A stretch of 43,300 bases of DNA from Acinetobacter sp. Ver3 (GTDB lineage Bacteria; Pseudomonadota; Gammaproteobacteria; Pseudomonadales; Moraxellaceae). Both the position numbers and the translations under genes were made by a program. Every line of letters begins with the position of its first letter. Position 1 is the stretch's first letter. Location of the stretch: assembly GCF_000632455.1 (NCBI RefSeq), contig NZ_JFYL01000021.1, positions 1 to 43,300 on the forward strand, read 5' to 3'. The notes below the pieces were generated by a model, which was given only the letters and a program-made list of their open reading frames with translations, made no database searches and was not told the origin of the DNA. This document shows, in pieces, positions 19,767 to 26,141 of the stretch.

Positions 19767-19842
19767 TGGCGTCCCTACGGGGATTCGAACCCCGGTTACC
19801 GCCGTGAAAGGGCGATGTCCTAGGCCTCTAGACGATAGGGAC
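19767..19842 (-). tRNA. tRNA-Glu (anticodon UUC)
   Basis: 76 nt including an encoded CCA (19767-19769). Acceptor GTCCCTA pairs with TAGGGAC, discriminator G. The T arm has GGTTCGAATCC, and the anticodon loop CTTTCAC gives UUC at 19806-19808 (read on the minus strand). It is identical to the other three copies in the window and is the last of the three-gene tandem. Confidence 0.98.
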
Positions 19843-19887
19843 AGTGCAGAAATATATTTTAAACCATGTTATTTCAATTGAAATTAA

Positions 19888-19963
19888 TGGCGTCCCTACG
19901 GGGATTCGAACCCCGGTTACCGCCGTGAAAGGGCGATGTCCTAGGCCTCTAGACGATAGGGAC
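19888..19963 (-). tRNA. tRNA-Glu (anticodon UUC)
   Basis: 76 nt, identical to its neighbours, CCA encoded, anticodon at 19927-19929. It is the middle copy of the tandem, separated by 45 nt from the downstream copy and 24 nt from the upstream copy. Confidence 0.98.
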
Positions 19964-19987
19964 TTAATAAAATCTACTTCTGAAAAT

Positions 19988-20063
19988 TGGCGTCCCTACG
20001 GGGATTCGAACCCCGGTTACCGCCGTGAAAGGGCGATGTCCTAGGCCTCTAGACGATAGGGAC
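19988..20063 (-). tRNA. tRNA-Glu (anticodon UUC)
   Basis: 76 nt, identical to its neighbours, CCA encoded, anticodon at 20027-20029. It is the promoter-proximal copy of the tandem, starting about 17 nt after the -10 element. Confidence 0.98.
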
Positions 20064-20080
20064 GTTTCAGAGGTGGGCGT

Positions 20081-20109
20081 ATAATAGGGTGAAAATAGGA
20101 GGGTGTCAA
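20081..20109 (-). promoter_or_regulatory. Strong sigma70 promoter of the three tRNA-Glu genes
   Basis: On the minus strand TTGACA (20104-20109) and TATTAT (20081-20086) are separated by exactly 17 bp. A GC-rich discriminator (ACGCCC) follows, as in stringently controlled stable-RNA promoters, and the region upstream of -35 is very A/T-rich, resembling an UP element. The first tRNA begins about 17 nt after the -10. Confidence 0.88.
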
Positions 20110-20244
20110 ACGCATTTCAGCAAAAAAATTAAAAAATACGTGTGTTCGTATGAAAATAAAACAATATTGAATTTTAAGGCTAAATTTAGATCAAATCTCC
20201 AAGAAATATTAGAAAAGCATTTGGAAAATAGGAACTGTCTAAAC

Positions 20245-20273
20245 AAAAAAATAGCGACCGAAGTCGCTATTTC
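20245..20273 (-). terminator. Terminator of the amino-acid permease gene
   Basis: On the minus strand AAATAGCGAC and GTCGCTATTT form a 10-bp stem closed by a TTCG tetraloop, followed by a run of T. It starts just past the permease stop, and lies upstream of the tRNA promoter, which insulates the tRNA unit. Confidence 0.92.
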
Positions 20274-20277
20274 AAAA

Positions 20278-21690
20278 TCAAGATTTATCGTGATAAAACA
20301 GGTAATAACTGGCATAGCATACAGCAATGAACGCTAAACACCCGAAAAAGCTAATACGCATACTTGGATCAAATACCATACTTAAGCATGTGATAAAACA
20401 GAACACAAAACCTAAGATTGGGACAATTGGAAATAATGGAGCAGCAAAGCCCAGCTCTTCTTTTTTGCGCCCTTGCTTATACCAATCGCGTCTGAAATTA
20501 AATTGGCTTAAACAAATACTCATCCACACAACGACCATTGTAAAAGCAGCAATACCTAATAAATTGGTAAAAATAGTCTCAGGTGCGAATTGTTCTGACA
20601 ATAAGCCTGGTAACCCACCGATCATTGTCACGATCACTGCAACATAGGGGATACCACGTGCATTCACTCTAGAAAATACTGCAGGGAGCTGCTTTTTGTA
20701 AGATAAAGACCACATCATGCGTGACGCAGCAAACAAACCAGAGTTAGCAGCTGACAATAAAGCGGTAATAATTACAAAACGGATGATATCTTCTGCATAG
20801 GGAATACCAATATGCTGGAAAACAGTCACGAATGGAGAGCTACTCACACCTTCAGCAGCTAAGCCAGCTTCTTGATGTGGAAGAAGTGACGTTACTACAA
20901 TGATTGTACCTACGAAGAAAATCAACAGACGAAAAATCGCTGTATTAATCGCTTTAGGAACATTTTTAGCTGGGTCTTTAGTTTCACCAGCAGCAACCCC
21001 AATTAATTCTGTTCCAGAGAATGCGAAGTTTACGATAAGCATCGTAGCAAAAATTGGGAATAGACCTTCAGGGAACCAACCTTGAGCAGTTAAATTGCTA
21101 AATAAAGGCGCCGTTTCGTAACCTTGATAGCCAATTACGCCAAAAATTGCGAGTAGGCCTAAGAGAATAAATGCAACAACAGTAATAACTTTAACTAAGG
21201 CCAGCCAAAATTCAGATTCTGCGAACCATTTTGTGGAAATCATATTTAAAACAAATACGAATACACCAAAGACTATAGTCCACATCCACATGGAACTATC
21301 TGGGAACCATTCCTGCATGAGGAGGGCGGCGGCTGTAAATTCAGTTCCTAAAGTAACCGACCAAGTTAACCAATATAACCAAGTGATGGTATAGCCTGTT
21401 CCTGGTCCAATATATCTTTTGGCATAAGCACCAAACGAACCAGACTCAGGCATATGAACGGCAAGCTCACCTAAACACAGCATAACCATGTAGGCGATAA
21501 TCCCGCCAAGGATATAAGAAATAATGGCACCTACAGGCCCCGTTTGTGCAATGACTTCACCCGAACCTAAGAAAAGTCCAGTACCGATTGCGCCGCCAAG
21601 CGAAATCATAACCAGATGTCGAGTACTCATAGCGCGTTGTAAAGGCGCAGAATTGCCCTGATGCGAAGCATCATTCGGAGATGAGTGCAT
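20278..21690 (-). CDS. Amino-acid permease, APC superfamily (AAT family)
   Basis: 470 aa from the ATG at 21690; a TTG at 21711 would add seven residues. About 12 membrane helices are visible. The N-terminal MISLGGAIGTGLFLGSG and LGELAVHMPESGSFGAYA motifs, and the FSGTELIGVAAGETKDPAKN segment, are hallmarks of the family that holds LysP, AroP, GabP, ProY and related proton symporters. The substrate cannot be chosen from sequence by eye. It sits between identical tRNA-Glu genes on the same strand; transcription may start at its own unseen promoter or read through from the upstream tRNA-Glu. Confidence 0.9.
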   Translation of the reverse strand: MHSSPNDASHQGNSAPLQRAMSTRHLVMISLGGAIGTGLFLGSGEVIAQTGPVGAIISYILGGIIAYMVMLCLGELAVHMPESGSFGAYAKRYIGPGTGYTITWLYWLTWSVTLGTEFTAAALLMQEWFPDSSMWMWTIVFGVFVFVLNMISTKWFAESEFWLALVKVITVVAFILLGLLAIFGVIGYQGYETAPLFSNLTAQGWFPEGLFPIFATMLIVNFAFSGTELIGVAAGETKDPAKNVPKAINTAIFRLLIFFVGTIIVVTSLLPHQEAGLAAEGVSSSPFVTVFQHIGIPYAEDIIRFVIITALLSAANSGLFAASRMMWSLSYKKQLPAVFSRVNARGIPYVAVIVTMIGGLPGLLSEQFAPETIFTNLLGIAAFTMVVVWMSICLSQFNFRRDWYKQGRKKEELGFAAPLFPIVPILGFVFCFITCLSMVFDPSMRISFFGCLAFIAVCYASYYLFYHDKS

Positions 21691-21723
21691 AGGATTGAAA
21701 ATTCGAAACAAATGAAGCGAGTT

Positions 21724-21744
21724 ATTGTAGTGAAAAACTACAAT
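21724..21744 (-). other. Hairpin in the permease leader
   Basis: ATTGTAGT and ACTACAAT form a perfect 8-bp stem with a 5-nt loop, between the fourth tRNA-Glu and the permease start. No T-run follows on the minus strand, so it is not a typical terminator. It might protect the processed end of a tRNA-permease transcript, act as an operator, or be chance. Confidence 0.4.
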
Positions 21745-21798
21745 TCTTCAATGAAATAATAGTAATTTTGAATATTGAGTGATCGTATGAGACGATAA

Positions 21799-21874
21799 TG
21801 GCGTCCCTACGGGGATTCGAACCCCGGTTACCGCCGTGAAAGGGCGATGTCCTAGGCCTCTAGACGATAGGGAC
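21799..21874 (-). tRNA. tRNA-Glu (anticodon UUC), detached copy
   Basis: 76 nt with encoded CCA, anticodon at 21838-21840, and identical to the three tandem copies about 1.7 kb downstream. It has its own promoter, and no clear terminator lies between it and the permease start 108 nt further on. Confidence 0.98.
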
Positions 21875-21890
21875 GTTGCGAGGTGCTTGT

Positions 21891-21919
21891 ATATTAAGGA
21901 TAGACATATCAATTGTCAA
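21891..21919 (-). promoter_or_regulatory. Sigma70 promoter of the detached tRNA-Glu
   Basis: On the minus strand TTGACA (21914-21919) and TAATAT (21891-21896) are 17 bp apart, about 17 nt before the tRNA 5' end. The layout equals that of the three-tRNA promoter, but spacer and discriminator differ in sequence, so only the tRNA and the -35 are truly conserved. Confidence 0.82.
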
Positions 21920-22052
21920 AAGCTTCGTATCAAAAAAAGTTTTAATCGTTCATACATTAAGCAAAAACAAACAATTAGTTTTAATTTTGATTAAACTGAC
22001 AACAATAAGGTTTTTTGATGTATTTGATTAGTATGGAGAGAAGGTCCTCACT

Positions 22053-22118
22053 ATGAAAAAACGATCCGCTTTATATTCATCATATCAAACCAACCATCTA
22101 TTAAATTTGATAAGATGA
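22053..22118 (+). CDS. Possible 21-residue small ORF upstream of yaiI
   Basis: ATG with a fair ribosome site (GAGAAGG, 8 nt upstream) encodes 21 residues, MKKRSALYSSY followed by QTNHLLNLIR, ending 12 nt before the yaiI start. It is basic, without a membrane segment. It may be a leader peptide, a small protein, or chance in an A/T-rich leader. No homology is claimed. Confidence 0.2.
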   Translation: MKKRSALYSSYQTNHLLNLIR

Positions 22119-22130
22119 CGTGGTAAGACA

Positions 22131-22613
22131 ATGAAGGAAAGAGGCGTGTTGCCATTTAAACTCTGGGTCGATGCTGATGCATTACCTAAAATTTTGCGTG
22201 AAGTCATCTTAAGAGCTTCTGATCGTTATCAACTCGAAGTAACTTTTGTCGCCAATCAAAATGTAGGAATAACTCCTTCCGTTCGTATTAATTCAATACA
22301 AGTGATGAGTGGAGCAGATCAAGCTGATAAAGAAATTATCGAACGTATGAAAGAGCATGATATTGTCATGACGCAGGATATTCCTCTAGCAGCTCAAGTC
22401 ATCGAAAAGGGTGGCGTTGCAATTCATCCACGTGGTGAAATTTGGACAGAAGCTAATATTAAGGCACGATTACATTTGCGTGATTTCATGGAAACTTTGA
22501 GAGGGGCTGGCGTTCAAACCGGTGGACCACCGCCAATTTCAGAAAGAGATAAGCGTGAATTTTCAAGTGCTTTGGATCAAACGATTCAAAAACAAAAAAG
22601 AAAAACTGCCTGA
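22131..22613 (+). CDS. YaiI/YqxD family protein (UPF0178)
   Basis: 160 aa. It has the family pattern: [10 protein letters not shown] near the N-terminus, FVANQNVG, then GADQADKEI and the [12 protein letters not shown] segment, and [19 protein letters not shown] ending. The conserved acids suggest a PIN-like nuclease fold, but the function is unknown. Family members usually start only a few residues before F-K-x-W-V-D-A-D, so GTG (22146) or TTG (22149), both close behind AGAGG, are possible alternative starts; I kept the ATG. It is followed by a transporter gene on the same strand, 23 nt away. Confidence 0.88.
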   Translation: MKERGVLPFKLWVDADALPKILREVILRASDRYQLEVTFVANQNVGITPSVRINSIQVMSGADQADKEIIERMKEHDIVMTQDIPLAAQVIEKGGVAIHPRGEIWTEANIKARLHLRDFMETLRGAGVQTGGPPPISERDKREFSSALDQTIQKQKRKTA

Positions 22614-22636
22614 TTTATCTTATCAATCGAGTTCAC

Positions 22637-23545
22637 ATGCCAGAAAAATCTAAACTTATGCTCATTTATGCCTTATTGGTCATCATCTGGGCAACAACTC
22701 CACTTGCGATTGTGTGGAGTGTAGAAGATATTTATTTAATGTGGGCATTGGTGATTCGATTAGGCTTGGCACTGCCTATCGCGGCATTACTTCTCATAGT
22801 TTTAAAGGTGAAATTTCCTTTAAATTCAATTGCATTGCATAGTTATTTTGCTGGTTCATTTAGCTTGATTGGTTCGCAATTTTTTACTTATGTAGCTACT
22901 GATTATCTAAGTTCTGGCATGATTGCACTGATGTTTGGATTAGCACCAATTATGGCAGGGCTTATTGGAAAATTTATCTTTCAACAAGATTTGCATAAGC
23001 TGCAATGGTTAGGAATGATCGTCGCGATTACTGGGCTCGTAGTGATCAGTTTTACTGGATCATCACAACATATCCATCCCATTGGAATTGGTTTAATGTT
23101 GCTTAGCGTTTTTTCATACGCAATGTCAATTTTTTGGGTAAAAAAAATAAATGCTGATGTAGCACCGATGGCACAGGCGACAGGTTCAATACTGGTTTCT
23201 ACCTTTGTTGCATGTTTAATTGTGCCATTTATATGGAAATATTTACCTACTGAATTACCTTCAATGAAGTCATTACTTGCGATCATATATTCTGTTGTTA
23301 TGGCTTCATTAGTGGCTATGTTTTGTTATTTCTATTTGGTCAAAAAAATCCAACCGACGACATTGTCACTGACAAATGTAATGACTCCAGTTCTAGCTCT
23401 TGGTGTAGGTGCTGCATTTAATCATGAGAAATTAACGCTAGGTATGATACTGGGAGCAATGATCCTACTTCTGGGATTGTTTATGTATTTTTATCGGGAT
23501 ATAGAAACGAATCAGAAATTTAAACAAAAAGTATTAAAGCCTTAA
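22637..23545 (+). CDS. EamA/DMT superfamily transporter
   Basis: 302 aa with ten predicted membrane helices in two five-helix EamA halves. The first starts LMLIYALLVIIWATTPLAIVW; the second begins around residue 150 (IGIGLMLLSVFSYAMSIFWV). The ending motif (helix, then FYRDIETNQK) is cytoplasmic. Such proteins often export metabolites or amino acids; substrate unknown. It converges on the PilZ-like gene with a 9-nt gap and no terminator, so the two 3' ends probably overlap as transcripts. Confidence 0.88.
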   Translation: MPEKSKLMLIYALLVIIWATTPLAIVWSVEDIYLMWALVIRLGLALPIAALLLIVLKVKFPLNSIALHSYFAGSFSLIGSQFFTYVATDYLSSGMIALMFGLAPIMAGLIGKFIFQQDLHKLQWLGMIVAITGLVVISFTGSSQHIHPIGIGLMLLSVFSYAMSIFWVKKINADVAPMAQATGSILVSTFVACLIVPFIWKYLPTELPSMKSLLAIIYSVVMASLVAMFCYFYLVKKIQPTTLSLTNVMTPVLALGVGAAFNHEKLTLGMILGAMILLLGLFMYFYRDIETNQKFKQKVLKP

Positions 23546-23554
23546 GTTGGATGC

Positions 23555-24130
23555 TCAGCGATTCTGTGAGTTTTTTAAATGCTTCAAGGCTTCTGTTAAC
23601 TTTACTTTGTCTTGGGGATGTAACGTTAGAAAATATGCACCGGTTCTAAACAGCCCATTTTCTTCTTGATTGCTGTAGACAACTTGTGCAGTTGCAGCGA
23701 TATGAAAATCATTTTCAGGGTGACTCAATGTGATGTGTATATAGGTTTGTTCAGGGATATGTTGCTCAGCATAAAAACTAAAACCCGTTTCAGACAAATT
23801 GACTTGAGTAGGTACTGGTAACATGGTTTGTACAATAGAGTCGTAAAGTGAGCCCGTAATGAGGTTTAATTTTTGATTAAATAAGGATAATATCCGAGCA
23901 ATTTGTTGATCTTTTTGATTTAATTGTTCTAATTCGTACATAAGCGCATGATCAAATTGATCTAATTCTGCAAGTAAGAGAAAATAGCGCGGTAGTACAA
24001 AATTTGAATCATAGGGATCATTCAAAGCGACATCTTTAGTGATGATCTGATAATTTATTCTTAAGGCAGCATCAATACGTGACATGACGCGTCTTTCAAT
24101 ATTGCCACTTTGATGCTGAAGATTTTCCAT
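23555..24130 (-). CDS. PilZ-like domain protein
   Basis: 191 aa. The N-terminal part is helical with ERRVMSR near residue 12. A beta-rich PilZ-like domain follows at about residues 100-185, with VNLSETGFSFYAE (the [DN]xSxxG element) and a TGAYFLTL strand. An RxxxR element directly before this domain, which normally binds cyclic di-GMP, is not apparent, so binding is doubtful unless the N-terminal ERR..SR serves. It diverges from the lolC/E gene with 23 nt between starts. A link with FimL-type motility control is only speculation. Confidence 0.65.
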   Translation of the reverse strand: MENLQHQSGNIERRVMSRIDAALRINYQIITKDVALNDPYDSNFVLPRYFLLLAELDQFDHALMYELEQLNQKDQQIARILSLFNQKLNLITGSLYDSIVQTMLPVPTQVNLSETGFSFYAEQHIPEQTYIHITLSHPENDFHIAATAQVVYSNQEENGLFRTGAYFLTLHPQDKVKLTEALKHLKNSQNR

Positions 24131-24153
24131 TAAAACACCTCGGACTAGATGGT

Positions 24154-25389
24154 ATGTTTAAACCGATCTCGCTGTATATAGGGTTGAGATACACTCGCGC
24201 ACGGCGAAGTAATCACTTTATTTCTTTTATTGCTTTAGTTTCCATGATCGGTCTGACTTTGGGCGTCGCTGTTCTCATTACTGTGTTATCTGTAATGAAC
24301 GGTTTCGATCGTGAATTAAAAAACCGTGTCTTGGGAATGGTACCTCAAGCGACTGTTTCCTCTACACAAATTCTAACAGACTGGCCTGAGCTTGCAAAGA
24401 AAATAGACCAACATGAACATGTGACGGGTGTTGCACCTTTTACACAGTTGCAGGGGATGTTAACAGCCCAAGGACAGGTTGCAGGGATAATGGTCACGGG
24501 TATTGAGCCTGACTATGAAAAAAATGTATCTATTATTCAAAATCATATGGTTCAAGGCGACATCAACTCATTAAAGAAAGGTGAGTTCGGGATTGTTTTG
24601 GGCAAGCAGATGACGGATGCTTTAGGTTTAAGTCTCAATGACAATGTAACATTGGTATTACCTGAAGCGACACCATCACCCGCTGGCGTTGTTCCACGAT
24701 TTAAACGTTTTAAAATTGTCGGTATTTTTAGTATTGGTGCGGAAGTGGACTCGATGATGGGTTACATCGCGCTAAATGATGCTTCGACACTGTTGAGACT
24801 GCCGGATGGTGCACAAGGTATCCGTATGAAGCTAGATGATATCTTCAAAGCACCACAAGTCGCTGAAGAAGTTGTTATGGATTTACCAGGCAATTTCTAT
24901 CCATCAAATTGGACTTATACGCACGGCAATCTCTTTAGTGCCATTCAGATGGAAAAAGCAATGGTCAGCCTTTTACTTTTCCTGATTGTCTTGGTTGCAG
25001 CATTTAATATTGTATCTTCATTGGTGATGGTGGTTACTGATAAAAAATCCGACATTGCTATTTTAAGAACCTTAGGTGCTTCACCAGCAACGATCACTAA
25101 GATTTTTATGGTACAGGGTACGGTGATTGGTGTTGTAGGAACACTGGCAGGAGCAGCACTAGGTATCATCTTTGCAACGAGCATCAGTGGATTTATTGGC
25201 TGGCTGAACACCGCTTTTGGACTAAATTTATTCGATGCATATTTCATTAACTATTTACCATCGTATCTACGTTGGCAAGATGTGGTGGTGATTGTTAGCT
25301 TATCACTAGCGCTAAGTTTCCTTGCAACAATTTATCCAGCGCTGCGTGCTGCTAAAGTTCAACCAGCAGAGGCTTTACGCTATGAGTAA
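24154..25389 (+). CDS. Lipoprotein-releasing ABC transporter permease (LolC/LolE type, probably LolF)
   Basis: 411 aa. Four membrane helices: one near residues 25-50 and three in the C-terminal third, flanking a large periplasmic domain. LGVAVLITVLSVMNGFDREL and LRTLGASPATI, and the ending YPALRAAKVQPAEALRYE, are family signatures. It extracts mature outer-membrane lipoproteins from the inner membrane and hands them to LolA. Only one such permease is found, and no lolE follows lolD, consistent with the single-permease LolF organisation reported in Acinetobacter and other genera. Its stop overlaps lolD by 8 nt. Confidence 0.93.
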   Translation: MFKPISLYIGLRYTRARRSNHFISFIALVSMIGLTLGVAVLITVLSVMNGFDRELKNRVLGMVPQATVSSTQILTDWPELAKKIDQHEHVTGVAPFTQLQGMLTAQGQVAGIMVTGIEPDYEKNVSIIQNHMVQGDINSLKKGEFGIVLGKQMTDALGLSLNDNVTLVLPEATPSPAGVVPRFKRFKIVGIFSIGAEVDSMMGYIALNDASTLLRLPDGAQGIRMKLDDIFKAPQVAEEVVMDLPGNFYPSNWTYTHGNLFSAIQMEKAMVSLLLFLIVLVAAFNIVSSLVMVVTDKKSDIAILRTLGASPATITKIFMVQGTVIGVVGTLAGAALGIIFATSISGFIGWLNTAFGLNLFDAYFINYLPSYLRWQDVVVIVSLSLALSFLATIYPALRAAKVQPAEALRYE

Positions 25390-26059
25390 TATTGTCTTAG
25401 AAGCCAAAAATATTCATAAACATTTTACAGATGGTAAATCAACTGTTGAAGTGATTAAGGGATTGGATTTAGTTGTTGAGCAAGGACAATTTGTTTCAAT
25501 TGTTGGATCAAGTGGTTCGGGTAAGAGTACGCTGTTACATGTATTAGGGGGGCTTGATCGTCCGTCCGAAGGTGTAGTGATGCTTAATGGGCAGCGTTTT
25601 GACACTTTAGGCGAAGCTGAACGCGGTTTCCTACGTAATGAACACCTCGGATTTGTGTATCAATTTCACCATTTACTTCCTGAGTTTACGGCTTTAGAAA
25701 ATGTATCAATGCCGCTGATGTTACGTAAAGATGCAAATTTTAAAGAAGTAAAAGAACGTGCAGAATATTTGTTGAATAAAGTGGGTTTATCACATCGTTT
25801 AACGCATAAACCAGGTGAGTTATCTGGCGGTGAGCGACAACGCGTTGCGCTTGCACGAGCTTTAGTGGCTCAACCTAAATTGATGATGGCAGATGAGCCT
25901 ACTGGAAATTTAGATCGTAAAACTGCCGTCACAATTTTTGAATTGCTTTCCGATCTGCGTAAAGAATTTAATATGGCAATGCTCATCGTGACCCATGATG
26001 AACAGCTCGCACAAACTGCTGATAAGATTTTGCATATGCAAGATGGATTGTGGGTATAG
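25382..26059 (+). CDS. lolD: Lipoprotein-releasing ABC transporter ATPase LolD
   Basis: 225 aa from the ATG at 25382, inside the end of the permease gene; the longer upstream frame would add 20 residues absent from the family. Walker A GSSGSGKST, signature LSGGERQRVALARAL, Walker B LMMADEPTGNLD and H-loop VTHDE are all intact. YQFHHLLPEFTALENV is typical of LolD. It supplies ATP hydrolysis for lipoprotein release and overlaps the permease gene by 8 nt, implying translational coupling. Confidence 0.96.
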   Translation: MSNIVLEAKNIHKHFTDGKSTVEVIKGLDLVVEQGQFVSIVGSSGSGKSTLLHVLGGLDRPSEGVVMLNGQRFDTLGEAERGFLRNEHLGFVYQFHHLLPEFTALENVSMPLMLRKDANFKEVKERAEYLLNKVGLSHRLTHKPGELSGGERQRVALARALVAQPKLMMADEPTGNLDRKTAVTIFELLSDLRKEFNMAMLIVTHDEQLAQTADKILHMQDGLWV

Positions 26060-26084
26060 GCTCAAAATCCGATTAACAGTCTTG

Positions 26085-26110
26085 TTAAAGCCCACTTAGG
26101 TGGGCTTTAA
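26085..26110 (+). terminator. Terminator after lolD
   Basis: TTAAAGCCCAC and GTGGGCTTTAA form an 11-bp perfect stem with a TTAG loop, 25 nt after the lolD stop. The following T content is low (TCTATTT), so it may be a modest terminator. comEC begins 31 nt later. Confidence 0.75.
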
Positions 26111-26141
26111 TCTATTTAAGAAAAATAAACATAAAAGTTAG

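Noticed and set aside
19844..20044. Plus-strand ORF of 66 codons across the tRNA-Glu genes
   Set aside because: It reads tRNA sequence in antisense and repeats itself with each tRNA copy; no independent support for coding.
19767..20063. CRISPR-like regular repeat
   Set aside because: The repeated unit is a 76-bp tRNA gene with a complete cloverleaf and CCA; spacers of 45 and 24 nt are not CRISPR spacers.
20064..21874. Genomic island inserted at a tRNA gene
   Set aside because: No integrase, no att-type partial tRNA copy, and the intervening gene has ordinary composition; all four tRNA copies are full length.
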